From GCA-002722245 sp038154685 (GTDB taxonomy: Bacteria; Bacteroidota; Bacteroidia; Flavobacteriales_C; GCA-002722245): a DNA stretch of 54,081 bases. Under the pieces are notes generated by a model, which saw only the letters and a list, made by a program, of their open reading frames with translations, searched no databases and was not told the origin of the DNA. Positions 39,508 through 48,667 of the stretch are shown piece after piece. Numbering within the stretch: position 1 is the stretch's first letter; every line of letters starts with the position of its first letter. The stretch lies in the NCBI GenBank assembly GCA_038154685.1, contig JAYPYW010000015.1, positions 1-54,081 on the forward strand, read 5' to 3'. The translations under genes and the position numbers were made by a program.

Positions 39508-41254
39508 ATACAATCTCAAAGTAAACACCCTCATGATTCATATAGGTTGAATCCTTTCTGTTTAAATCGAGTGGCCCTCCATGGTAATTGGTGGCCCTGA
39601 AACCTAATTCATTAAAAATGCAAGCAGTGGCTGCAAAGTCCCAAATCCCTCCGCCACCAGGATTTTTTTTTGGTGGCTTGATATACGCTCCAGGAGCATT
39701 ATTTAAAATCCATAAAGCATTCATTGTCGCTCCTCCTTGGGCAATAATTTCAAAGTCTTTCAACTCTGAATTTAAGTACTTCTCTTTCAAATACTCAATA
39801 AATAAAGAGTAGTTTTCAGATTTGGTTAAAGACCTATCAGTATAAAAACAAAATCTATTTCTAGATTTAAATAATTTAATATTTTCTCCATTTAAAAAAG
39901 CCCCTTCACCCTTTACAACACTATACAAATCACCTTCAACCGGATCAAAAACAACGCCAATTATCGGAGTACCACCCCTATCAATTAAACTAATCACAAC
40001 TGAAAAACCAGCTCTGTTTTCAGTGAATGGCAACGTTCCATCTAAAGGATCAACACACCAGAAATAATCTTTTTCAAACCTCGAATTATCATCCTTTAAT
40101 TCCTCTGAAAGCAATCCTAAATCAAATTGATTTATAGTGGGTTTTAAGTGCTTTAAAATAATGTTCTGGGAAACCTCATCAACTTCTGTAACAACACTTG
40201 AAGCTAAACTTAAATCATATCCTTTAGATTTTATGGCAATTTCTTCACCCAATCTAGAAGAAATATATTCTCCCGCTTCCAATACAGCCGCTTCAGCAAC
40301 TTTTGCTAATCGATTAAACATTACTCCCCTAATTGCTTCTTGAGTAATTTTATTTACATAGTCATTTAATTTCCAATGCCCTGGACTCCAACCTTGAAGA
40401 AACCTATTAAAATCTGCCCAAGCATACTTATAAAGCGCTCTCCATTCTTTTTCAAGGTCTTCGTTTCTTCCTCCCAAGAACTTCGCTAATTCATTAAAGT
40501 AAAAATCTAAAACTTCATTCTCCTCTTTTTTCGTTTCAAACTCCCCTACACTACTAATAAAGTAGATTAAATCTTTAACTCCTGCTCCCCTTCCAACATA
40601 TTGGAAATCTACCCCAGCAACCTTATCATTTTTACTAAAACAAAAGTTAGCCAATTTTGCATCTCCATGAACCAAGGTTTTATAACGGCACCTATTTAAA
40701 ATTTCATCAATAAATTCAGCAGCATCTTTTAACGCTCCAGATTCCATTTGAGTTAGTTCTTCTGGTCGGGTTGCTAAATGCCAGTAAGTTCCTACATCCC
40801 ATAATCCGCCCCCATTTACCTCTAAAAAACAGGCATGAAATTCAGCTAACCAAGAAATACAAGAAAAGTATTGAGACTTATTTGGGTAAACAATTCTTTG
40901 ATCAAATCCAGCGGCATCTAAGTCCTCTAAGATTATTATTTGAGAATCATCTAATGTTCCTTTCGCCAATAACTTAGGCAATCTGGCCTCACATCGATCA
41001 GAATAATTAGAATACCAATGATTTTCAACCTCGTAAGACTTAACCTTCCGCTCATGGCCAATATTGGAATTCCAGCCTCTTGGGTGTTTTTTTTGATTTG
41101 GAAATTTAATATGTTTAACAACTACTGAAAAGCCATTCCCGTCTTCCCAGCGCTCAATACTTCCGTAACCACTCCAAAGACTTTGGATTTCATGAGAAAA
41201 ATTCAGGTTTTTATTGCCAATTTTTTCTCGAATAAATAACTTCAGATTACTCAT
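39506..41254 (-). CDS. Fusion protein: APH/CHK-like kinase joined to an inositol-monophosphatase/CysQ-like phosphatase
   Basis: A 582-residue protein with two enzyme domains. Residues about 1-310 are a small-molecule kinase of the aminoglycoside-phosphotransferase/CHK type: ATP-binding K47 region (VVVKHIK), E68, catalytic loop H196-G-D198...N203 and metal-binding D216-F-Q. Residues about 316-582 are an inositol-monophosphatase-superfamily phosphatase: E358-V-D359-E, metal Glu in LLSEE (384), D402-P-L-D405-G-T and W538-D539. All core catalytic residues of both are present. A kinase and a phosphatase on one chain suggest phosphate moves between positions of a single molecule, or a regulated pair. 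It follows the GH3-serine hydrolase gene by 13 nt. Confidence 0.88.
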   Translation of the reverse strand: MSNLKLFIREKIGNKNLNFSHEIQSLWSGYGSIERWEDGNGFSVVVKHIKFPNQKKHPRGWNSNIGHERKVKSYEVENHWYSNYSDRCEARLPKLLAKGTLDDSQIIILEDLDAAGFDQRIVYPNKSQYFSCISWLAEFHACFLEVNGGGLWDVGTYWHLATRPEELTQMESGALKDAAEFIDEILNRCRYKTLVHGDAKLANFCFSKNDKVAGVDFQYVGRGAGVKDLIYFISSVGEFETKKEENEVLDFYFNELAKFLGGRNEDLEKEWRALYKYAWADFNRFLQGWSPGHWKLNDYVNKITQEAIRGVMFNRLAKVAEAAVLEAGEYISSRLGEEIAIKSKGYDLSLASSVVTEVDEVSQNIILKHLKPTINQFDLGLLSEELKDDNSRFEKDYFWCVDPLDGTLPFTENRAGFSVVISLIDRGGTPIIGVVFDPVEGDLYSVVKGEGAFLNGENIKLFKSRNRFCFYTDRSLTKSENYSLFIEYLKEKYLNSELKDFEIIAQGGATMNALWILNNAPGAYIKPPKKNPGGGGIWDFAATACIFNELGFRATNYHGGPLDLNRKDSTYMNHEGVYFEIV

Positions 41255-41267
41255 AGTCGATCGTTAA

Positions 41268-44237
41268 TCAATCTATAATAGAATGATAGATTACCTCTTG
41301 AATTTCTGTTCTTATATTCATCCTGATTAACTTCTTATTATCTGCATCAGGATAAACACGATTAGAAAGGAATATGTAAATAATCTCTTTATCTGGATCT
41401 GCCCATACCAATGTTCCTGTAAATCCTGAATGACCAAAACTCTCTTTACTTACGCAATCGCATGTTGGTCCTTTTGAGTCTCCTGAAGGCTTATCAAATC
41501 CAGCTCCCCTTCTATTATCTTCATCTGGAAATTGAACTTTTGTGAATTCATTGATAACCTCTTTTGACAAAAATTGTTCTCCTCCGTACTCTCCTCCATT
41601 CAAATACATTTGAAACATCTTAGCCAAATCATTTGCATTGGAAAACAACCCCGCATGTCCTGCTACACCACCCAACATTGCTGCTCCAGGATCGTGAACT
41701 GTACCATGCACTAATTTTTTTCTAAAAAACATATCATTTTCAGTGGGCGTAATTCTGCTCTTCGGAAACTTATTTAATGGATTATAAGTCAATGTTGTTG
41801 CCCCGAGAGGCTTATAAAAAAGAGAATCAGAAATCACATCCAATTTCAATCCTGTTTTTTCCTCCACTATATCCTTGTAAAAATAGTAACCTAAATCGCT
41901 ATACCTGTAATCGTGCTTTTTATGAATACCATGATGAGTAATCCACTCTCTAATTGAATCTGTATACTCAGGGCGAATATATAGTCCATCAGTAACCTTT
42001 ACAGAATATTCTTTTGATTGCGTATTGCTATAAACATCAAACTTAAGCTGTCCTCTTTTCATTGTTTTGGTATAAAAAGGAATCCAGGAAACTAATCCTG
42101 CATTATGAGCAAGCATTCTGCGCAAGTTCATGTTGATATAACAAGTGGTATCCACATACCCTAAATAATCACATAAGTTATAATCTAAATCCAGTTCTCC
42201 ATCTTCAACTAATTTCATCAAGTTTGGCACTGATGCAGTAACTTTTGTTATGGATGCTAAATCATATATATCATCAGTTTTAACAGCTCTTTTCTTCTCG
42301 TAAGTATGGTGACCAAATGCTTTATTATAGATTACGTTCCCTCTACGAGCAACTAAAACCTGACAACCTGGAAAGGCCTTTTCATCAATCCCATTTAATA
42401 CAATGGAATCAATCTGATTTAATTTAGTGGGATTAAACCCTTCCTCATTTGGAATTGAATACTTTAATCTTTTTTTTTTCGAAACCAAACCCGATCCGGC
42501 TGGAAATAATTCTGAAACAGAAACAGGTAACTTACCCTTAGCTTCAATTCCTCCAAAAATTAATTGAGCGGCATATTCCTGGGAAAGATAGGCGTTTTCG
42601 TAGGCCATAACTAAAGCCTTCCCTGTTGACAATTCTGGAAAAACTCCCAAAGAATATGGATTAGCAAATACTGAAACGATTGTATTCTTCTCTAGTTGGA
42701 TAGCATTTAACGCTTCCATCATTGTTGGAGTTAACCCAAATTTCTTCCTTGGAGATCTACTACTTCCATGAATTCCAACTATAACCATATTATACTCTTT
42801 TAATTTTTCCATTAAGGAAAGAATTTCCTTATGAGTAGGTTTTGCAGAAAGAGTAAAATCGTCCACAGCGGCATAATTCCCAAGCATTTTTTGGAACGGC
42901 GACTTCTCTTTCACCCCAATACTAACACTTGCTAATTTTAATTTTGATAAACCTTGAATAGGTAGCAAATCATCCTCATTCTTTAATAAAGTCATTGCGT
43001 TCTCAACCAACTTCCTCCTTACCAACTTAGATTGATCAGTATTTAATTGAGCAATCAGGTTTTCTGTAGAAAGTGGTTCAAATTGATCAAGGTCTAGCCA
43101 TTTCTTTAATTGGATTACTTTTTTAACCCTCCTTGTAATCTCTTTTTCAGAAATCTTTTTCTTATCAACAGCATTTTTAATGTATTCAATTGCTTTACCA
43201 ACATCTTGAGAGAATAAGAGAATATCGTTACCAGCTAAAAGCGCCAATAAATCAACTTCACCAGTTTCGTAATATTTACTTACACCGTGCATATTTAGGG
43301 CATCAGTAAACGCCAAACCTTTAAAGTTCAACTTGTCTTTTAAAAGCTTCTGAACAATTTTTGGAGATAATGTAGAAGCTCTGTCCTTTGTTTTATCCAA
43401 AGCAGGAATGTACAAATGAGCTACCATAACACTTCCCATACCACTATCAATTAACGCCTTAAACGGATATAACTCAACATCCATCAACCTTTCTTTGGTG
43501 TGATTAATAACCGGCAATCCTAAATGAGAATCAACATCTGTATCACCATGCCCAGGGAAATGTTTTGCACAAGCTAGAATTTTATTGTCTTGCATCCCCT
43601 TCATGTAAGCATTAGATAGTTTAGTTACATGCTCCTTAACCTCTCCAAAAGATCTTGAATTAATAACGGGATTATTTGGGTTCACATTTAAATCAACTAC
43701 AGGAGCAAAATTTACATGAACACCAGTTAATGAACATTGTTTGGCAATTTCTACCCCCATATCGTATATAAGCGACTCATCTTGAATTGCTCCTAGCAAC
43801 ATCTGACGTGGAAATCTAATAACCGAATCCAACCACATTCTTACTCCCCATTCACCATCGATAGAAGTTAAAAGAGGAATTTTTGATTTAGCCATTAAAC
43901 GGTTGTGTGCATTTACCTGTCGAGATGGCCCACCTTGCATATAGATAACACCACCTATTTCGTGATCAGTTATAAGCTTTTCGATTTTTTGCATTTCCTG
44001 CTCACCATTTTTAGTGTAAACAGGATACATAATAAGTTGTGCAATTTTTTGCTCAAGGGTTAATGAGTTTACAATTGAATCAACCCAAGGAGATTCAATT
44101 TGAGTAAACTCTGGCACCTTTGCTTTAGGAGCAGCCACCTTTGCTAAAGGCTCAATAACAGTTGGATCATCATCTAATCCAAAACTTAATCCAATACAGG
44201 CAGCAGATAAAACTAATAGGGAATATATTTTTCGCAT
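41268..44237 (-). CDS. Fusion protein: NagZ-like GH3 beta-N-acetylglucosaminidase joined to a beta-lactamase-fold serine hydrolase
   Basis: This 989-residue exported protein (signal about 1-21) has a GH3 N-terminal domain (about 50-390) with the NagZ loop KHFPGHGDTDVDSH (225-238) and nucleophile D312 in FTDALNM. A GH3 C-like region (about 410-590) follows, then a serine-hydrolase/beta-lactamase domain (about 605-989) with S662-x-x-K665 (SITK), Y779-S-D and HSGFTGT. GH3 NagZ cleaves GlcNAc-anhydroMurNAc in cell-wall turnover; the second half could be a peptidase, esterase or amidase. Such fusions are known in Bacteroidota. It is transcribed with the kinase-phosphatase gene. Confidence 0.92.
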   Translation of the reverse strand: MRKIYSLLVLSAACIGLSFGLDDDPTVIEPLAKVAAPKAKVPEFTQIESPWVDSIVNSLTLEQKIAQLIMYPVYTKNGEQEMQKIEKLITDHEIGGVIYMQGGPSRQVNAHNRLMAKSKIPLLTSIDGEWGVRMWLDSVIRFPRQMLLGAIQDESLIYDMGVEIAKQCSLTGVHVNFAPVVDLNVNPNNPVINSRSFGEVKEHVTKLSNAYMKGMQDNKILACAKHFPGHGDTDVDSHLGLPVINHTKERLMDVELYPFKALIDSGMGSVMVAHLYIPALDKTKDRASTLSPKIVQKLLKDKLNFKGLAFTDALNMHGVSKYYETGEVDLLALLAGNDILLFSQDVGKAIEYIKNAVDKKKISEKEITRRVKKVIQLKKWLDLDQFEPLSTENLIAQLNTDQSKLVRRKLVENAMTLLKNEDDLLPIQGLSKLKLASVSIGVKEKSPFQKMLGNYAAVDDFTLSAKPTHKEILSLMEKLKEYNMVIVGIHGSSRSPRKKFGLTPTMMEALNAIQLEKNTIVSVFANPYSLGVFPELSTGKALVMAYENAYLSQEYAAQLIFGGIEAKGKLPVSVSELFPAGSGLVSKKKRLKYSIPNEEGFNPTKLNQIDSIVLNGIDEKAFPGCQVLVARRGNVIYNKAFGHHTYEKKRAVKTDDIYDLASITKVTASVPNLMKLVEDGELDLDYNLCDYLGYVDTTCYINMNLRRMLAHNAGLVSWIPFYTKTMKRGQLKFDVYSNTQSKEYSVKVTDGLYIRPEYTDSIREWITHHGIHKKHDYRYSDLGYYFYKDIVEEKTGLKLDVISDSLFYKPLGATTLTYNPLNKFPKSRITPTENDMFFRKKLVHGTVHDPGAAMLGGVAGHAGLFSNANDLAKMFQMYLNGGEYGGEQFLSKEVINEFTKVQFPDEDNRRGAGFDKPSGDSKGPTCDCVSKESFGHSGFTGTLVWADPDKEIIYIFLSNRVYPDADNKKLIRMNIRTEIQEVIYHSIID

Positions 44238-44343
44238 AAGCTGATTTGAGTCTGAGTTCTAAAAATATTAATTGACTCAAATCAAAATCAGTTCCAAAAA
44301 GAAATTGTATTCACAAAAAGGACGTTAAAAACAGTTAAATAAG

Positions 44344-45756
44344 TTAGTTCTTAACACAGTCGGTAGCGTTAAGCTTACCTTTTTTCTCTTTTCGCTTACA
44401 TCCAGGACGTTTTGTAAGGAAATATCTTAAGTTAAAATAGAAGTCTGTACCGTAAAAATCTCTCACTCCTAAGTAACTAATCAATTTGTCTGTTCCAATA
44501 GTTAGGTAACCAAACCTAGCTGCAACACCCAATCTCAAATCATTGAAATTCATCATCGAAATTGTTCCTGAACCTTCAAACCACTTTCTTTGATACCTTC
44601 CGGTCACCGCCCAAACACTTGGTCTTTTTACTCCCAACGCATTTCTTCTGAAAAAACCTTGTGAAACATATCCACTTAAGTGGTAATAATTTTCAAAGTT
44701 GTAATCCCCCATTACATTAATTGCAGCAGGAGTTAACATTCTAAATTTATCGGTTGTTGTAATGTTTGTAAAATTACTACTCACAAACTGATCAAAAGTA
44801 CTTAGTTGCAGCGCCCCGTCATCTAGAGCTGTGTTGGACAAGCTCGACTCAACATCCTGACGAGTAGCATTTTTATTAAAGTTTATGTAACCAAAATCAA
44901 CAATCGCAGCGGATAATTTGTATTTATAATCATAAGGCTCACAAGCTGAGGCCTCCGAATATGGCTCGTAATGCGTAACGTTGTGCAAAGTCTTTTTATA
45001 AACAAAACCTAAATCAACAGCTACTCCACTTCCACCACTAATTCCGTCCCCAGGGGTTCCTGAAGCGACTGTTCCGTTAAATGTATAGAACTCTGTTGTT
45101 AAAGGGTTTTGAACGTTATACTCTAAATCATCAATTTTAATTCCTGCACCAGCAAACCCCATCAAATACTTCAGTGTAATTCCAGCCCCCATCGTTTCGT
45201 GAGCAAAGTGATAAAACTGATTAGAATAAGAAAAACCTAAATCTAAAAATGCCATCTGGTTAATAAACATTTTATTTACGCCAATAACTTGTCCGTATAG
45301 CCCATCATAATCATAGGTTCCGTTTGTTAAAAGTTGGGCAACCTCACCAGGTAATCGCCTAAAATCGAAAGATTGTCGGATCCTACTTGAAAATCCAAAT
45401 CCATGTCGTTTGTATTGATAAGTAGCTGAAAGTAATTGGAGATCCAGTTCTTGGTAACCTCTTTTATTGTTTGCCCCCTCTTTAAACTGAAATTCTGGCC
45501 AATTATCCTGATTAGTAAACAGATCTGGGATCATAGAGAACTGCGTGCCTTTTAGAAAGACGTAATTGTTGTGGATAAAAGCTCCGGCACCAACTACATG
45601 AATATCTAACCAAACTTTGTTATCGAGTGTATTAGTTGGATTGTGCAAAAATGTTTTGGTAGGAGCATAATTGGAATGAGCAATTCCATACTCTTCCTGT
45701 GAAAGTCCAAAATATGAACTAAATAACAGTATTACACCAACCAATTTTCTAAGCAC
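44344..45756 (-). CDS. Exported outer-membrane protein, DUF5723/PorV-like barrel
   Basis: A 470-residue exported protein with a signal peptide (about 1-19, ending GLSQ) and barrel-like alternating strands. The early NYAPTKTFLHNPTNTLDNKVWLDIHVVGAGAFIHNNYV resembles DUF5723 proteins of Bacteroidota. The GTG start is supported by a TATTTTCG box exactly 4 nt upstream; no ATG is available at the right place. Near the C-terminus it has a basic, Cys-containing tail (GCKRKEKKGKLN). Function unknown. It lies 106 nt upstream of the GH3 fusion. Confidence 0.7.
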   Translation of the reverse strand: MLRKLVGVILLFSSYFGLSQEEYGIAHSNYAPTKTFLHNPTNTLDNKVWLDIHVVGAGAFIHNNYVFLKGTQFSMIPDLFTNQDNWPEFQFKEGANNKRGYQELDLQLLSATYQYKRHGFGFSSRIRQSFDFRRLPGEVAQLLTNGTYDYDGLYGQVIGVNKMFINQMAFLDLGFSYSNQFYHFAHETMGAGITLKYLMGFAGAGIKIDDLEYNVQNPLTTEFYTFNGTVASGTPGDGISGGSGVAVDLGFVYKKTLHNVTHYEPYSEASACEPYDYKYKLSAAIVDFGYINFNKNATRQDVESSLSNTALDDGALQLSTFDQFVSSNFTNITTTDKFRMLTPAAINVMGDYNFENYYHLSGYVSQGFFRRNALGVKRPSVWAVTGRYQRKWFEGSGTISMMNFNDLRLGVAARFGYLTIGTDKLISYLGVRDFYGTDFYFNLRYFLTKRPGCKRKEKKGKLNATDCVKN

Positions 45757-45760
45757 AGCG

Positions 45761-45768
45761 CGAAAATA
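45761..45768 (-). promoter_or_regulatory. -7-like box 4 nt before a GTG start
   Basis: On the minus strand TATTTTCG, then CGCT, then the GTG at 45756. The spacing is the same as at six other genes here, and the box supports the GTG start. Confidence 0.4.
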
Positions 45769-45853
45769 AAAAATGAAAATTCAACCGAAGAATTCTATTT
45801 ATATAATTACTAACAAAAAATGAATCATTTTATTTCCTTTACAAATCTTGTAC

Positions 45854-46633
45854 CTAAATAAATATCTCGCCCTTAAGGTACAATTTACCTTTTCCCGAAA
45901 TTTTAACACGATCCCCATCTAAAGTACAATGTAAAACCCCACCTCTTTTAGAAACTTGTTTGGCCACTAGGCTATTCTCCCCTAATTCTTTCACCCAGTA
46001 TGGCATTAACTTGGTATGAGCACTACCCGTTACTGGGTCTTCATTAATCCCTGAAGTTGGAGCAAAAAATCTAGAAACAAAATCAAACTCTTCCCCTTTC
46101 GCCGTACAAATCACACCTCTTGTTTTAGTTTTAGCCAGCTCATTAAAGTTTGGAGATAATTCTAATATTTCTGATTCAGAATTATAAACCAATAAAAAAT
46201 CATCCACGCATGACAAAACTGATTTTGGATTACCGCCAACATGTTTAATCCAGTTTGGTTTTTCAACTTCATCTGAATATGTTACGGGAAAATCCATCGT
46301 TATTAAATCACCCGATTTTTCGATGGTTAACAAACCACTTCTGCAGTTGAATATAATTCTATCCCCGCTCACTTCATTTCTCAGAAATATAACTTTGGAA
46401 GTTGCTAAAGTAGCGTGGCCGCATAAATTCACTTCAGTAGCTGGAGTAAACCATCTTATATAAAACCCATTTTCTTCTGGCACATAAAAAGCGGTTTCCG
46501 AAAGGTTATTTTCAGCAGCAATTTCCTGCATTATGTTATCTGGCAACCATTCTTTTAAAGGCACTACCATTGCGGGATTCCCTTTGAAAATTTGATCAGC
46601 AAAAGCATCAACTTGATAAATATCTAATTCCAT
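45854..46633 (-). CDS. PhzF-family protein (isomerase-like)
   Basis: This 259-residue protein has the PhzF/diaminopimelate-epimerase fold in two halves. The conserved catalytic E46 (NNLSETAF), the CGHATLA motif (71-77) and the late EDPVTGSAHT motif are all present. PhzF isomerises an intermediate of phenazine synthesis, but most homologues act on other, mostly unknown, substrates. No phenazine genes are adjacent. A TATTTTCG box lies 17 nt upstream of the ATG on the minus strand. Confidence 0.92.
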   Translation of the reverse strand: MELDIYQVDAFADQIFKGNPAMVVPLKEWLPDNIMQEIAAENNLSETAFYVPEENGFYIRWFTPATEVNLCGHATLATSKVIFLRNEVSGDRIIFNCRSGLLTIEKSGDLITMDFPVTYSDEVEKPNWIKHVGGNPKSVLSCVDDFLLVYNSESEILELSPNFNELAKTKTRGVICTAKGEEFDFVSRFFAPTSGINEDPVTGSAHTKLMPYWVKELGENSLVAKQVSKRGGVLHCTLDGDRVKISGKGKLYLKGEIFI

Positions 46634-46767
46634 TTCATGATGTTTTATTTCGAAAATAATCAGAATCTTTTACCAACACTCTCAAAGCTTTTTTAATGGA
46701 ACTTAAATAAAAAATGAATTTATAATATAAATCAATGATAATGCTTCCAACACCGGCGATATTGAGT

Positions 46768-46775
46768 TATTTTTG
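46768..46775 (+). promoter_or_regulatory. -7 box 6 nt before the exporter GTG
   Basis: TATTTTTG followed by C, a full TAnnTTTGC match, ends 6 nt before the GTG at 46782. It supports the GTG as start and gives a very short leader. Confidence 0.5.
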
Positions 46776-46781
46776 CTTTGC

Positions 46782-48569
46782 GTGAAAGAATTAAAATCTT
46801 TAAATAAATACCTGCTTAAATATAAATGGAGACTCCTGTTGGGAGTGCTTTTCATCATATTAGCTAATTGGTTCAACCTTTATCCCGCTCAAATTTTCCG
46901 AACATCTATTGATGTAGTAATAGAAACAGTTAATTCCTATAATCTACTAGAAGGATCTGAACTTCAAGCCTCAGTTTATGATGATCTTGTTAAAAGCTTG
47001 CTGATTTTCGCCATAATTTTGCTAGGAGTCGCATTAATTAAAGGGGCTTTCACTTTTTTTATGCGCTTTACTATAATCATGGTTTCAAGATTCATTGAAT
47101 ACGATCTCAAAAACGACATCTACAAACATTACCAGGCACTTGACACCTCCTTCTATAAAAATAATAAGACGGGGGATATAATGAACCGAATTGGTGATGA
47201 CGTTAGTAAAGTTAGAATGTACTTAGGGCCTTCCATCATGTATTTAATCAACTTGGTTGTATTATTCACCTTGGTTATTACAACAATGGTTAGTATTAAT
47301 GCTGAGCTAAGCTTATATATCTTGTTACCACTCCCAATTATGTCGGTTACCATTTATTATGTTTCCCGATTAATTAATATAAAAAGCGAAAAGGTTCAGG
47401 AACAGCTATCCAAAATTTTCAGTTTAAGTCAAGAGACATTTTCTGGAATCAGAGTAATAAAAGCGTATAACAAAACTAGCGCAACTGTAGACCACTTCAA
47501 CTCAGAATCAAAAGAATACAAGGATCTTTCCATGAATCTTGTAAAAACCGAATCTCTTTTTCATCCGATAATTTTATTCCTACCTGTTTTAAGTACTTTG
47601 ATCACAATATATGTGGGTGGTTTAGAAGTAATAAATGGGACTATAACCTATGGAAATATTGGTGAATTTGTAATTTACATCAACCTATTAACATGGCCTG
47701 TAGCTTCGTTGGGATGGGTAACTTCGTTAATTCAAAGGGCAATTGCTAGTCAGAAAAGAATAAACGAATTTCTAAAAACGGAACCTAAGATTAAAAACAC
47801 TGTCCCTGAAGAAATCAATATAAAAGGGAAAATTGAATTTAAAAACGTAGGTTTCACTTATCCTGAAAGTGGAATTGAGGCCCTTAAGGATATTTCTTTT
47901 AAAATTGAACCAGGAAAGACTTTAGCTATTATTGGAAAAACAGGAAGTGGAAAATCAACTATAGTTCAACTACTAAATAGATTATACGATACTTCCAATG
48001 GCGAAATTTTAATAGATGACCAACCTATAAAATCAATCAATTTAAATAGCTTAAGAAGTCAAACTGGCTGTGTACCCCAAGAAGTCTTCTTGTTTTCAGA
48101 CAGTATTGCTAACAATATCAGCTTTGGAACTTTTGGAAACAAAGACAATTCAGACCTAGAAAAAGTAAAATGGGCTGCTGAGAAAGCTGTTGTTGCTAAT
48201 AATATTGAAGGATTTAAGGAAGGTTACGATACTTTAGTTGGAGAAAGAGGGGTTACATTGTCTGGTGGTCAGAAACAAAGAATAAGCATTGCTAGAGCAA
48301 TTTTAAAAAATCCTAGTATTTTAATTTTTGATGATTGTTTATCTGCTGTTGACACAGAAACAGAGGAAAAAATCCTTGAAAATTTGAAAGAAATCATGGT
48401 CGATAAGACCACTATCATTGTTAGTCACAGAATATCAAGCATACAGCATGCTGATCATATTTTAATGATTGATGAAGGACGAATTATTGAAGAGGGTAAC
48501 CATGAAAGTTTAATTAATGCAGGCGGACATTATAAAAACCTTCACCTGAAGCAACTTATCGAAGAATAA
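46782..48569 (+). CDS. ABC exporter, permease-ATPase half transporter
   Basis: This 595-residue protein (GTG at 46782; a TTG at 46773 is a less likely start because it lies inside the -7 box) has six transmembrane helices in residues about 15-315 and an ATPase domain (about 335-590). Walker A is GKTGSGKST, the signature LSGGQKQR, and Walker B/D-loop reads LIFDDCLSAVD: the usual catalytic Glu after the Walker B Asp is D518. The H-loop IIVSHR is intact. Such half-transporters act as homo- or heterodimers to export lipids, drugs or peptides. No partner half-transporter is adjacent. A terminator follows. Confidence 0.9.
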   Translation: MKELKSLNKYLLKYKWRLLLGVLFIILANWFNLYPAQIFRTSIDVVIETVNSYNLLEGSELQASVYDDLVKSLLIFAIILLGVALIKGAFTFFMRFTIIMVSRFIEYDLKNDIYKHYQALDTSFYKNNKTGDIMNRIGDDVSKVRMYLGPSIMYLINLVVLFTLVITTMVSINAELSLYILLPLPIMSVTIYYVSRLINIKSEKVQEQLSKIFSLSQETFSGIRVIKAYNKTSATVDHFNSESKEYKDLSMNLVKTESLFHPIILFLPVLSTLITIYVGGLEVINGTITYGNIGEFVIYINLLTWPVASLGWVTSLIQRAIASQKRINEFLKTEPKIKNTVPEEINIKGKIEFKNVGFTYPESGIEALKDISFKIEPGKTLAIIGKTGSGKSTIVQLLNRLYDTSNGEILIDDQPIKSINLNSLRSQTGCVPQEVFLFSDSIANNISFGTFGNKDNSDLEKVKWAAEKAVVANNIEGFKEGYDTLVGERGVTLSGGQKQRISIARAILKNPSILIFDDCLSAVDTETEEKILENLKEIMVDKTTIIVSHRISSIQHADHILMIDEGRIIEEGNHESLINAGGHYKNLHLKQLIEE

Positions 48570-48594
48570 ACGTCGTTATTAATAGACGTTTTTT
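48568..48594 (+). terminator. Intrinsic terminator of the ABC exporter gene
   Basis: AAACGTC/GACGTTT stem with a 10-nt loop and a T-run, overlapping the last bases of the stop codon. It separates the exporter from porU. Confidence 0.85.
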
Positions 48595-48667
48595 ATGCAA
48601 CTTAAATTACATTTTTTGCAATTAAAAACAATAGATTTGAATTGTATTCGTTTGCACGTGGAGAACA

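Noticed and set aside
39588..40977. Several plus-strand frames of 60-75 residues opposite the kinase-phosphatase gene
   Set aside because: They are antisense shadows without start signals, and the minus-strand frame encodes a recognisable two-domain enzyme.
45854..46633. Evidence of a phenazine pathway
   Set aside because: PhzF-family proteins are widespread without phenazine genes, and no other phz gene is present.
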